Origin: Limnohabitans sp. 2KL-17
GTDB taxonomy: Bacteria > Pseudomonadota > Gammaproteobacteria > Burkholderiales > Burkholderiaceae_C
Direction: 5' to 3'
DNA: 56,266 bases
Assembly: GCF_003063415.1 (NCBI RefSeq)
Contig: NZ_NESK01000025.1
Location: 1 to 56,266 of the forward strand
This document shows, piece by piece, positions 41,334 to 49,543 of this stretch (position 1 is its first letter; each line of letters starts with the position of its first letter). The position numbers were made by a program, and so were the translations under genes. The notes below the pieces were generated by a model. It was not told the origin of the DNA, did no database searches, and was given only the letters and a program-made list of their open reading frames with translations.

Positions 41334-42167
41334 ATGTCTGAGTTCAATGGCTTGGGGGGGCAATCACACGTCTTCAAACAGGTTGGCAACCTGCAAGATG
41401 GTTGCAAAGAGTCACTGTTGGCGGTGATTGAAAAGCAGATCATTCCGAGATTGCTGAATGTCCAGCAATTCTTTCCTGCAAAGGCCAAGGCCCAACCAGA
41501 GATTTTGACGGCCGATTCACAGCCTGAATTTTTGGCATTCACGCAACATTGCGTCTCTGGCGATTCCCTCAGTGCCAACCGCATTGTCGACGCCCTGATG
41601 GCCAGAGGACTGGCGCAAGACCGAATTTTTCTGGAACTGATTACCCCCGCTGCACGCCATCTGGGTGTTTTGTGGGATCAGGACTTGTGTGACTTCACGC
41701 AGGTCACTTGCGGTTTGGCCATGATGCACCAGATGATTTACCGGTTGGGTTACGAGTCTCAGGCAGGTCCCCATGATGGGGGGGACAAGGAAAGGGTCAT
41801 GCTGGCCTGCGCCCCTGGATCCCAGCATTTTCTGGGGCTGACGATCGTGGCTGACTTTTTCCGCAAGGCTGGCGCCGATGTGGTGCTCGAAATTGCTTCA
41901 ACAGCGTCAGAATTGTCGCGCGCACTGGCCAATGAATGGTTTGACGTGGTGGGCATTTCTGTGGCGCTGGAAGCACAGTTGCAGAGCCTGCCTGCCTTGA
42001 TTGAAAACCTGAGGGCAAACTCGGGCAACCCGAAGGTCAAGGTGGTGCTGGGCGGGCCGATTTTCTTGCTGAAAACCTTCAGCCCTCAGACTTTGGGTGC
42101 CGATGCGATTTTCACCGACGCGCGAGAGGCTGTTGGCGCCGTCAAGCAACTGATCCGGTCGGCCTAG
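41334..42167 (+). CDS. PpaA/AerR-like cobalamin-binding regulator (copy 2)
   Basis: 277 residues from ATG 41334, chosen for AAGGA six bases upstream; ATG 41316 is an alternative. Helical cap (about 60-140: LITPAARHLGVLWDQDLCDFTQ) and B12-binding domain: VMLACAPGSQHFLGLTIVAD with H165 as the putative cobalamin ligand, FDVVGISVALEAQLQSLPAL and VVLGGPIFLL. It is clearly homologous to copy 1 but diverged, with a longer, different N-terminus. It closes the plus-strand regulatory arm and converges on bchO. Its role as a PpsR antagonist or as a separate effector is inferred. Confidence 0.85.
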   Translation: MSEFNGLGGQSHVFKQVGNLQDGCKESLLAVIEKQIIPRLLNVQQFFPAKAKAQPEILTADSQPEFLAFTQHCVSGDSLSANRIVDALMARGLAQDRIFLELITPAARHLGVLWDQDLCDFTQVTCGLAMMHQMIYRLGYESQAGPHDGGDKERVMLACAPGSQHFLGLTIVADFFRKAGADVVLEIASTASELSRALANEWFDVVGISVALEAQLQSLPALIENLRANSGNPKVKVVLGGPIFLLKTFSPQTLGADAIFTDAREAVGAVKQLIRSA

Positions 42168-42251
42168 CCCGACGCCCACTGACAAGCCGTCAACCGACAA
42201 ACCGGTGCCTGTGCGTCACCGCGCCTTATGGGCTGGTGGCAACCCCAGAAC

Positions 42252-43139
42252 TTATCCTTGAGTACACCACCGCAAGATGTGCTGCACGGTACCTATGGGG
42301 TCTTCTTCGTGGGCCAGGTGACCCAGTCCGGCTTGAATTGTTTTGTGGGCTTGCCGCAAACGATGACAGGCTTCATCGGCCAGTGCCGGCGGAACAGTCT
42401 GGTCGTTTTCTCCGATGGCCATGAACACCGGGTTACGCAGCTCGTGCAGGTGAGCTGCCAGGGGCTTTAGGCGCCAGGCCGCCATCATGGACAGCACGCC
42501 ATGGACATGACCCGAGTCGCTCAGCACGCGCGTATAGAGCGCAAGCCCTTCTTTGTCGAGGGTGGAGCCGGTGCGCGACAGCCAGTCGGCCACCGCACCC
42601 GGTTTGGCCGCCATTTTGCCGGTGGCCCAGGCTGACAATGGGTTCAGGGCGGCCAACTTGGCCGCAGGACCAAACAACCACGAAGCCACGCCGGGCAGTG
42701 GCAACCAGGCTGGGTTCAGACCGATCAGGGTGCTGTGAGACATGCTGTCGATGTGCAACGCCATGTGAGCTGCAATGGCTGCACCGGCAGAGTGGCCCAC
42801 AATGACCTGTGGCGTCAGTTGCAGTTGCAGCATCAAAGCCCGCAGGCCTTCGCTCATGCCCGGCAACGACAGGGCGTGTTCCGGTCCCCTGCTGGTGAAG
42901 GCATGGCCAGGCAGGTCGGGGGCGATCACCGTGAAGTGTTGCGCCAGCGCAGGCATCAGGCCGCGCCAGCTGAAGTTGCCCGAGCCGGTGCCGTGCAAAA
43001 GCAGCATGCAAGGGCCTTGGCCCATGCTTTGCACATGCCACTGAATGCCGCCCGCTTGCACAAAACGGCTGTGCTGAGCGTGTGGCCAATGGGCCCGGTG
43101 ATCGGCCCAGGACATGCTGGGGTAAAAGCTTTCAAACAT
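42252..43139 (-). CDS. bchO: BchO-like alpha/beta hydrolase
   Basis: 295 residues. Alpha/beta-hydrolase fold: oxyanion-hole LLLHGTGSGNFSWR, PDLPGHAFTSR, nucleophile elbow GHSAGA and late His in AGLGHLAHEEDP. BchO typically follows bchD, as here (57-base gap), and is required for normal bacteriochlorophyll formation by an unclear step. The start at 43139 lacks a clear ribosome-binding site; ATG 43115 would shorten it by eight residues. Confidence 0.9.
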   Translation of the reverse strand: MFESFYPSMSWADHRAHWPHAQHSRFVQAGGIQWHVQSMGQGPCMLLLHGTGSGNFSWRGLMPALAQHFTVIAPDLPGHAFTSRGPEHALSLPGMSEGLRALMLQLQLTPQVIVGHSAGAAIAAHMALHIDSMSHSTLIGLNPAWLPLPGVASWLFGPAAKLAALNPLSAWATGKMAAKPGAVADWLSRTGSTLDKEGLALYTRVLSDSGHVHGVLSMMAAWRLKPLAAHLHELRNPVFMAIGENDQTVPPALADEACHRLRQAHKTIQAGLGHLAHEEDPIGTVQHILRWCTQG

Positions 43140-43196
43140 GTGGGTCTTGGCGACGATGGGATGGCGTTGTCAAGGGGCTAGGGCGCATGGGGTGCT

Positions 43197-45176
43197 TCAT
43201 GCGCTGGGGCTGCGCACCAGCTCCATCGCCCGCGCCATGCGCTGGGCCTGCACTTGCGGCATGGGCAGGTAGCTCGCGCCCATGGTGGTGGCCAGTTGCT
43301 GGGCTTGTGCGTCGGGCTGCAGGGAGGTGTCGATCCACAAGGACCGGTGCCCGCTCAGGCGCCATTGCTGGCCCCAGCTTTGTGCATCGGTCTGTGCCTG
43401 CGCGCGGCCCCCCAGGCCTTGCAGGGTCACGTTGGCGCGGCCATCGCTCAGCACCACCAAAATTGGCGTGATGCCTTGACGCTGCAACTGCGCGGCCTGT
43501 TCGTGTGCCATTTTGAGGGCCAGCGCCAGCGGTGTACCTCCACCACCGGGCAAGCCTGTCATGGCGCGTTTGGCCCGCACCAACGAGCGCGTCATGGGCA
43601 GCAGCAGCTGTGCTTGTGCGCCCCTGAACGACACGATGCAGACGCTGTCGCGCCGGGCATAGGATTGCTGCAACAGCAACTCGACGGCGCCCTTGGCTTC
43701 GGCCAGGCGCTGCAAAGCGGCCGAGCCCGAAGCGTCCAGCGCCAGGATCAGGCAACTCGACGCGCGCTGCTGGTAGCGCTGGATGTGGAAGTCTTCGGCG
43801 CGGATCGCCACGCGGCCACTGGGCAGGGTGGAGGTCGGGTTGGGCGTGCCTGCGAGGTTCTGAGCAGTCTGTGCGTGCAGTTCGTTGGGGGTGTTCGGTG
43901 CGTTCAGCGGATGAAACTGTGCGCTTTGGCGCAGCCGCTGCTTGGGCGCAGCGGCCCGCAAGGTGGCCAGCACATGAAGCCGGGCATGACCACCGGGACG
44001 GCCCGGTCGGGGCGGCAAAGGACGCCCGCGTTGCTGGCCTGCGCGGGTTTGGCCGCTGCGGCCAGAGCTGTTGTGGCTGGGCGCGCCTTGGCGGGTCATC
44101 AGCGCGTCCAGCATGTGCGGCGGCAAGCTGGCCAGGGCGGCCGCGACCATCATCTCTTGCAGGTCTTCGGCGCTGGGTTCGGGTGCTTGTTTGGGGGCAT
44201 CGTCCGGGGATTTGTCTTTTGACTCGTCCGCCAAATCCTTGGGCGCTTCGCCAGGGTCTTGAGGCGGTGTTTCGGTGGTTGCGGTGTCACTCTCGGGCGG
44301 TGGAGTCTGAGGAGCGGCTTCCTCTGAGGTGGGCTCGGCAGGCCATTGCGTGGCGCGGGGGGCCAGCACACAACGGGCGGCAAAGCCCAGGTCCTCGTCT
44401 TGCAGTGTGCTGCGCCCGTTCAGTGCCGCATGGCCGCAGGCCACACGCAGCGCCAAGCTCGGCACCCTCAAAGAGCCGATGCCCAGGCCCAAAGCGGCCG
44501 CGCACAACGCCTGAACTTGTGCATCGGTGGCCAGCACCTGTGGCAAGCCTTGGCGGGCGCGGGCCAGTGCCTCCGGGCCAAGCTTGATGTGCAGCTTGTC
44601 CGACTCGATTTTGGAGCCATCGAGCCACCCTGCATGGATGTCCGAGGGAGAGAGTTCGTGCAGATCGAGCCATATGCCCAGGCGTTCCTGCAATGCGGGG
44701 CCAACGCCAGGTTCGTCGGGCAGGGATTCGTCCAGTGCAATCACCCCAAAGCGGGTGGCAGTAGGCGCGCCGCTGTGCCTTGTGGGTGGCACCTGGCCTT
44801 GTTCAAGGGCCTGCACCAAGGGCGCCAGCAGGGCAGGCGGCAGGCGCTCGGCCATGGGCAAAAGCACCAGGCCCTGGTCAGCTTGCTGCAACAACCCAGC
44901 CTGTGTCTGCAATTGCCCGGTTTGCAGGGTGCGGGCCAGGTCGATTCCGCCCAGCAGGCGTTCGGCGTCCACCGAGCCTGGCACCTTGACCATTGCCAAC
45001 CCCAGGCTGGCCAAAGCACCCAGCCAGCATTCGCGCACCGGGCCATGCGGTGCCCGCAGGCAAATACCGCCAAAGCCCTGCGGGTCCATCTGCAGCAGTT
45101 GCAGCGTGGTCAGTGCCTCTGTCCACCGCTCAAAGGGCGTGGTGTCAGAGCTTGATGTGGCGGGTTTGAGTTTCAT
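43197..45176 (-). CDS. bchD: magnesium chelatase subunit D
   Basis: 659 residues in three parts: a degenerate AAA+ domain without a proper P-loop, a Pro/Glu/Asp-rich linker (about 290-340, with APQTPPPESDTATTETPPQD) and a C-terminal integrin-I/vWA domain with MIDAS motif LALDASGSAALQR near 478 and LSDGRANVTLQG. BchD links the BchI ring to BchH. bchI ends 15 bases before its ATG. Confidence 0.94.
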   Translation of the reverse strand: MKLKPATSSSDTTPFERWTEALTTLQLLQMDPQGFGGICLRAPHGPVRECWLGALASLGLAMVKVPGSVDAERLLGGIDLARTLQTGQLQTQAGLLQQADQGLVLLPMAERLPPALLAPLVQALEQGQVPPTRHSGAPTATRFGVIALDESLPDEPGVGPALQERLGIWLDLHELSPSDIHAGWLDGSKIESDKLHIKLGPEALARARQGLPQVLATDAQVQALCAAALGLGIGSLRVPSLALRVACGHAALNGRSTLQDEDLGFAARCVLAPRATQWPAEPTSEEAAPQTPPPESDTATTETPPQDPGEAPKDLADESKDKSPDDAPKQAPEPSAEDLQEMMVAAALASLPPHMLDALMTRQGAPSHNSSGRSGQTRAGQQRGRPLPPRPGRPGGHARLHVLATLRAAAPKQRLRQSAQFHPLNAPNTPNELHAQTAQNLAGTPNPTSTLPSGRVAIRAEDFHIQRYQQRASSCLILALDASGSAALQRLAEAKGAVELLLQQSYARRDSVCIVSFRGAQAQLLLPMTRSLVRAKRAMTGLPGGGGTPLALALKMAHEQAAQLQRQGITPILVVLSDGRANVTLQGLGGRAQAQTDAQSWGQQWRLSGHRSLWIDTSLQPDAQAQQLATTMGASYLPMPQVQAQRMARAMELVRSPSA

Positions 45177-45191
45177 GCGTGCAGGCCCACT

Positions 45192-46226
45192 TCAGGCAGC
45201 CAGCACTTCTTGCAACCTGCGCTGCACGCGGGCACCCGAATCGGTGTCGTCCAGAGGGTTGCGCCGCAGGCGGTGGCGCAGTGCCAGTGGGGCCATGCTT
45301 TGCAAATGTTCGGGTTTCACGGCCAAATGGCCTTGCAGCGCGGCAAAGGCGCGGGTGGCACGCAACAGCGTCAGTTCGGCCCGCAGGCCATCGGTGCCCA
45401 GTTGCTGGCACAGCCGGGCGCACAGCATCAGCATGTCGTCGCTCACCTGCACCTGGCCGAGCAGTTCACGCGCCTTGACGATGCGTTTTTGCAGTTTCTG
45501 GTTGTCTTTTTGCCACAGCGCCTTGAAGGTGGCTGGGTCTTTGTCGAACGCATCGCGGCGCTTGATGATGTTCACCCGCAGCGCCAGGTCTTGCGGGGTA
45601 CGCACCTGTACCGACAGGCCAAAGCGGTCGAGCAACTGAGGGCGCAATTCGCCTTCTTCGGGGTTGCCGCTGCCCACCAACACAAAACGGGCGGGGTGGC
45701 GCACGCTCAGGCCTTCACGTTCCACCAGGTTTTCACCCGAGGCCGCCACATCGATCAGCAGGTCCACCAGGTGGTCGTCGAGCAGGTTGACTTCGTCGAT
45801 GTACAAAAAGCCCCGGTGCGCCTGGGCCAGCAAGCCGGGTGCGAATTGCTTGATGCCCTGAGACAGGGCTTTTTCGAGGTCGAGGGCACCGACCACCCGG
45901 TCTTCGGTGGCCCCCAAAGGCAAGTCGACCACCGCCACAGGTTGGCGCTCGCTGACAATTTTGTTTTTCGGGTCCTTGGCCTGGCTGGCTTGACAGACCG
46001 GGCAGGCGCCTGCAGCTTGGTCGGGGTCACAGCGGTAAGGGCAACCCTTGACCACCTTGATCGGGGGCAGCAGGTCGGCCAGCGCCCGAACGGCGGTTGA
46101 TTTGCCGGTGCCCCGGTCACCCAGAACCAGCACACCGCCAATCGAGGGGTCAACCGCCACCACCTGGATGGCGAGGGTCATTTCATCTTGGCCAACGATG
46201 GCCGCGAAAGGGAAGGTCAAGGCCAT
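45192..46226 (-). CDS. bchI: magnesium chelatase ATPase subunit I
   Basis: 344 residues, AAA+ ATPase. Walker A GDRGTGKST (36-44), Walker B GFLYIDEVNLLDDHLVD, followed by the LVGSGNPEEGELRPQLLDRF sensor region. BchI hydrolyses ATP to drive Mg insertion by BchH. First gene of bchI-bchD-bchO; a promoter with a PpsR-type site lies upstream. Confidence 0.96.
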   Translation of the reverse strand: MALTFPFAAIVGQDEMTLAIQVVAVDPSIGGVLVLGDRGTGKSTAVRALADLLPPIKVVKGCPYRCDPDQAAGACPVCQASQAKDPKNKIVSERQPVAVVDLPLGATEDRVVGALDLEKALSQGIKQFAPGLLAQAHRGFLYIDEVNLLDDHLVDLLIDVAASGENLVEREGLSVRHPARFVLVGSGNPEEGELRPQLLDRFGLSVQVRTPQDLALRVNIIKRRDAFDKDPATFKALWQKDNQKLQKRIVKARELLGQVQVSDDMLMLCARLCQQLGTDGLRAELTLLRATRAFAALQGHLAVKPEHLQSMAPLALRHRLRRNPLDDTDSGARVQRRLQEVLAA

Positions 46227-46255
46227 GGGGCGTTCCGCAAAACTGTTCTCGGGCC

Positions 46256-46296
46256 ATCATCCAAAAGACGCGGCAAAGTGTCAAGTTAAATTTACA
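46256..46296 (-). promoter_or_regulatory. bchI promoter with PpsR-type operator
   Basis: TGTCAAGTTAAATTTACA (46279-46296) matches TGT-N12-ACA. On the minus strand its end is TTGACA, a perfect -35, followed after 17 bases by GATGAT (46261-46256), 29 bases before the bchI ATG. This is the same -35-in-operator design as at bchF. The site overlaps the bciB stop codon. Confidence 0.65.
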
Positions 46297-47542
46297 GTTT
46301 GTCGGCCGATGTGTCCACTTTGTCAGATTCGGGTTTCAGGCCGTAGCGGGCCGCCAGGTCCCAGACATGCCGGGGCAGCATGTTCTTGATGCGGGCAGGT
46401 GCCTCGCGGCGCAGGTGCAGGATCGACTCAATGGCCTTCATCTCGACCCGCGCACGGGCAAACTCCAGGCCGCGCGGCCCCACACGGGGCATGAGCCAGT
46501 TGACCAGCGGCTTGATCCAAGCCGGCATGCGTCGCAAGGGCAGGCCGCCGGCGGCACGCTCGGTGTTGGCCATGAAACCCCGCACCGGGCCTTCGCGCCT
46601 GCCTTTGCTGATGGGAGCGCTGGTGACCAACTGGCCTTGCAGCCCGTCCAGCAGCGCCTGGCCCCTGGCGTTGCGCACCAGCAGCCACTGCTGGCCGTGG
46701 CCGCCCATGTAGCCCACGGTGATGTCGGACAGCACATTGGTGTAGTCCACACACGTACGGCAGGTCAGCGGGAAAAAGTCAGGCGGCAATGTGGACAAGG
46801 GCAGGTTCAAAAAGGGGATCAGGCGCTTGCCGCCCTGGTCGGTGCGTACCTCGACCTTGTAGTCGGCACGAAACTCCACGTAGCTGATGTCTTGTGGGCG
46901 GTCCGAGATCAGCCCCAGAAATTGGTGGAAGTTTTCAGTCGTGGTGTTGTCCGAGCAAGGCGTGCCGATCACATAAAGCTGCTCCAGGCCTTGCTCCCTT
47001 TCCAGTTGTGGCTGGATGGCGCGCAGGGCATAAATCTGGCAGGGGATGCCGATCACGGCCAGGCGTTTGTGCCCCTGTGCCAGCGCAGGCTCGACCAGGC
47101 TGAGCAAGGGCGCATAGCCCATGCGCATGCCCCGGCATTGCTGCATATCCTGAGCGCGTGTCACCACCACCGGGCGTGGGCGCCAGCGGTCGTGTGGGTC
47201 TGCCGCCATCGCGATCACCGCATCGACCAGGCCTTTTTCCAGCAGCACTTCGGCCAGACGTGTGGTGATGCCTGTCCATTGCGCGCCTTGGGTGGGCGGG
47301 TCCATGCGGGCGCTCAGGATCTGCTGGTAAGGCCCAAAAAACAGCTCATCGGTTTGCGTGGTGTTTTGCTGGCGCTGGCGGCCGTGCACCCGCTGCTCCA
47401 GTCCGGGGTAATCGGGCTGGATGAACTGGCAGGCCTGACCACAACGCTTGGGGTCGCTGGTGCGTGACAGGCCGCAATCGGTGCACAGCTTGCGTTGGGG
47501 GGCCGGGTCTGCTGGCCCGGCGGTTTGACGTTCCTCCAGCAC
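46292..47542 (-). CDS. bciB: 3,8-divinyl (proto)chlorophyllide 8-vinyl reductase, ferredoxin-dependent (BciB)
   Basis: 416 residues, FrhB/F420-hydrogenase-beta family. N-terminal cysteine cluster CTDCGLSRTSDPKRCGQACQ, central VIGIPCQIYALRAIQP and YVIGTPCSDNT, and PLTCRTCVDYTNVLSDITVG supply 4Fe-4S and FAD binding. BciB reduces the 8-vinyl group. The start is GTG at 47542. No bciA or bchJ is in the window. It lies 13 bases after the nnrU-like gene, forming a two-gene unit ahead of bchI. Confidence 0.9.
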   Translation of the reverse strand: MLEERQTAGPADPAPQRKLCTDCGLSRTSDPKRCGQACQFIQPDYPGLEQRVHGRQRQQNTTQTDELFFGPYQQILSARMDPPTQGAQWTGITTRLAEVLLEKGLVDAVIAMAADPHDRWRPRPVVVTRAQDMQQCRGMRMGYAPLLSLVEPALAQGHKRLAVIGIPCQIYALRAIQPQLEREQGLEQLYVIGTPCSDNTTTENFHQFLGLISDRPQDISYVEFRADYKVEVRTDQGGKRLIPFLNLPLSTLPPDFFPLTCRTCVDYTNVLSDITVGYMGGHGQQWLLVRNARGQALLDGLQGQLVTSAPISKGRREGPVRGFMANTERAAGGLPLRRMPAWIKPLVNWLMPRVGPRGLEFARARVEMKAIESILHLRREAPARIKNMLPRHVWDLAARYGLKPESDKVDTSADKL

Positions 47543-47555
47543 GGCAGACCTGGGT

Positions 47556-48146
47556 TCAGCCTGCGCGGGTAAAGGGCATCACGCCCACCAGCCAAAGGTG
47601 CAAGCCACCCATCAAAAATGCGGCCCAAATGCCCGTGCCCAGCACCACGGCCAGCAAAGTGCCCAGCAGTTTGCCTTCGGGCGCAGAATGCAGGCTCATG
47701 CGGTCACGCTGTCGGGCTGCACGGAACACCAGCACCGACCAGACCAGAAAACCGCCAAACAAGACCATATCGGCCAGGTTGCCGTTTGACAGCAAGTGGC
47801 CCAGCGCCCAAACCTTCACCGCCAAAGTCATGGGGTGTCGCAGCTTGGCCTTGATCTGGTTGCCAGGCACATACGCGGCGACCAACAACACCATGGCCAC
47901 CCACATCAACAAAATAGTGGCGTGCTGCATGCCGCGCGGCGGCGTCCACAGGACCATCGGCTCAAGGCGGGCCAGGGCATAGCCCTGCACCAGAAGGTAC
48001 AGGCCCAGCAGCGAAACCGTCGCATAAACGCCTTTGTAAACCAGTGCCCCCCGACGCTGGATCCAGTTTTGCCGCCACCTGGGTGCCAGGCTTTGCAGGG
48101 CGTGTATGCCCAAAAAGAGCGTCAGACCGATGAGCAGTTGCAACAT
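47556..48146 (-). CDS. NnrU-family membrane protein
   Basis: 196 residues from ATG 48146, about six hydrophobic helices: LQLLIGLTLFLGIHALQS, GALVYKGVYATVSLLGLYLL, GMQHATILLMWVAMVLLVAAY, then KLRHPMTLAVKVWALGHLLSNGN and DMVLFGGFLVWSVL. The conserved His residues (H15, RHPM, GHLL) fit NnrU, the family that includes the heme-dependent 15-cis-zeta-carotene isomerase Z-ISO of plants. In denitrifiers NnrU is tied to nitric oxide metabolism, but no such genes are here. Adjacent to bciB, a carotenoid- or heme-related role is more likely (inference). Confidence 0.82.
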   Translation of the reverse strand: MLQLLIGLTLFLGIHALQSLAPRWRQNWIQRRGALVYKGVYATVSLLGLYLLVQGYALARLEPMVLWTPPRGMQHATILLMWVAMVLLVAAYVPGNQIKAKLRHPMTLAVKVWALGHLLSNGNLADMVLFGGFLVWSVLVFRAARQRDRMSLHSAPEGKLLGTLLAVVLGTGIWAAFLMGGLHLWLVGVMPFTRAG

Positions 48147-48204
48147 GTCAATACCTTTGGGCAATGGAATGGTGAGGAATCCAGCCCGCATTCTGACATG
48201 GGCC

Positions 48205-48222
48205 TGTCCATCACGGTTGACA
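48205..48222. promoter_or_regulatory. PpsR-type operator between nnrU-like and HiPIP genes
   Basis: TGTCCATCACGGTTGACA fits TGTc-N10-gACA exactly. It lies 59 bases before the nnrU-like start on the minus strand and 126 bases before the HiPIP start on the plus strand, so it could control either or both. Confidence 0.55.
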
Positions 48223-48347
48223 TTGAAATGCCCGGGCTTTCCCGTGTGAATTGCTCAGGTATCACGGAGAAAATGACAAAGTAACTCTTCTGACGCACAA
48301 TGAACTGTCCAGTATTTTCTGGCTCCTTCATTTCACAGGAGACTTGT

Positions 48348-48674
48348 ATGTCCCGTTTTTCTTCAGTCCCCTCCAATCGTCGTGTGTTCATGATGCAAGT
48401 CGCTACGGCCGCAACCGCCGTGATGGCTGTGAGCGAGGCTTCGGCCCAAGCCATGGTCGACGAAAAAGACCCTCAAGCTGTCGGCTTGGCTTACAAAGCC
48501 GACGGCACCAAAGTCGACAAGGCCAAGAACCCCAAGTTTGCTGCTGGCAACAACTGCGCCAACTGCGCACTGTTCCAGGCTAAAGCCGGCGCTGCAGCTG
48601 GTGGCTGCCCCTTGTTTGCAGGCAAACAAGTGGCTGCCAAAGGCTGGTGCTCGGCTTGGGCCAAAAAGGCCTGA
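48348..48674 (+). CDS. high-potential iron-sulfur protein (HiPIP), Tat-exported
   Basis: 108 residues from ATG 48348 (AGGAG upstream). A twin-arginine signal (SNRRVFMMQ) and hydrophobic stretch lead to cleavage near ASA. The mature part has the four cluster cysteines C70-x2-C73, C87 and C101 in the HiPIP pattern NNCANCALF ... GGCPLF ... KGWCSAWA. HiPIPs fold around their 4Fe-4S cluster in the cytoplasm, which fits Tat export. In several purple betaproteobacteria HiPIP carries electrons from bc1 to the reaction centre. It is monocistronic, with a strong terminator. Confidence 0.95.
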   Translation: MSRFSSVPSNRRVFMMQVATAATAVMAVSEASAQAMVDEKDPQAVGLAYKADGTKVDKAKNPKFAAGNNCANCALFQAKAGAAAGGCPLFAGKQVAAKGWCSAWAKKA

Positions 48675-48717
48675 TGCCCCACTTGTGCTGAACAGGCCCC
48701 GGCCTGTTGAGTACGCC

Positions 48718-48741
48718 AACCGCCCTCGGGCGGTTTTTTTT
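48718..48741 (+). terminator. rho-independent terminator of the HiPIP gene
   Basis: AACCGCC-CTCG-GGCGGTT stem-loop followed by an eight-T run (48734-48741). A second palindrome, AACAGGCC-CC-GGCCTGTT, lies just before it at 48691-48708 and may add to termination or mRNA stability. Confidence 0.9.
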
Positions 48742-48831
48742 CGCGAGTTGCATGCAAGAGGTGGGTCGAGTGGCCTCACCTGCTTGGTGCTTACCCTGAT
48801 TTCCCTGCAATATCGGAGGCCTTGAATGCGC

Positions 48832-48857
48832 AAAGTGTCAATCTGTCGTTACACTTT
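48832..48857. promoter_or_regulatory. PpsR-type operator immediately upstream of ccmA
   Basis: AAAGTGT, 12 bases, ACACTTT: a 7-base inverted repeat whose core (48836-48853) is TGTCAATCTGTCGTTACA and matches TGT-N12-ACA. It ends 32 bases before ccmA, where a repressor could block transcription. No other gene starts here, so the ccm operon is the likely target. Confidence 0.6.
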
Positions 48858-48889
48858 GTTTTGTCTTCAACCGACCGGAAAGCCCTGTA

Positions 48890-49543
48890 ATGGCGTCTTG
48901 GGTAATGAAAGCGATGGACCTGGCCTGCCAAAAGGCCCACCGAACTTTGTTCGATGGCGTCAGCTTTTCCGTGGCGCCCGGCAGTTGGTTGCACATCGAA
49001 GGGGGCAATGGTTGCGGCAAAACCAGCCTGTTGCGCATTTTGTGCGGGCTGGCACCTGCGGCACATGGGCAGGTGCTCTGGCCTGCTGCCCATCTTGAGG
49101 CGCAAGAATCGCCATCCCCCAGGCCCGACCGCTCGGTGCTGCATTACATCGGCCATGCGCTGGGCCTGAAGCCAGATTTGACCGCTTGTGAAAACCTGTG
49201 CCTGGATGCCCAAGTCAGCGGCCTGGCGCTCAGCCGAGAACAAGCCCTGAGCGCGCTGGCGGCGCAAGGCCTGAAAAGCCGGGCCGATTTACCGGTTCGT
49301 GTTTTGTCACAGGGCCAGCGTCAAGGCGTTGCCCTGGCGCGCTTGCGTTCCAGCCCGGCGCCGCTGTGGGTGCTGGACGAACCGCTGGTGGGCCTGGACG
49401 CGCAGGCCACGGCTGTCGCCAGAGCCTTGCTGCAATCGCATGTGGACCGTGGCGGCTCGGTGGTCATGACCAGCCACCACGATGTGCACTTGCAAGGCCC
49501 CGGTGCCCGTTACAGCCTGGGCGGCGGGGCGCATCTGTCATGA
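48890..49543 (+). CDS. ccmA: heme exporter ATP-binding protein CcmA
   Basis: 217 residues. ABC ATPase: Walker A GGNGCGKTS (38-46), signature LSQGQRQGVALARL, Walker B LWVLDEPLVGLD and the switch His in MTSHHDV. With CcmB, CcmC and CcmD it drives release of holo-CcmE rather than simply exporting heme. First gene of ccmABCDEFGHI, all plus strand. ATG 48890 has GGAAAG upstream. Confidence 0.94.
   Translation: MASWVMKAMDLACQKAHRTLFDGVSFSVAPGSWLHIEGGNGCGKTSLLRILCGLAPAAHGQVLWPAAHLEAQESPSPRPDRSVLHYIGHALGLKPDLTACENLCLDAQVSGLALSREQALSALAAQGLKSRADLPVRVLSQGQRQGVALARLRSSPAPLWVLDEPLVGLDAQATAVARALLQSHVDRGGSVVMTSHHDVHLQGPGARYSLGGGAHLS

Noticed and set aside
48691..48708. AACAGGCC/GGCCTGTT palindrome as an operator for ccmA
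   Set aside because: It lies directly before the HiPIP terminator and within the HiPIP 3' end, so it is more likely part of the termination structure.
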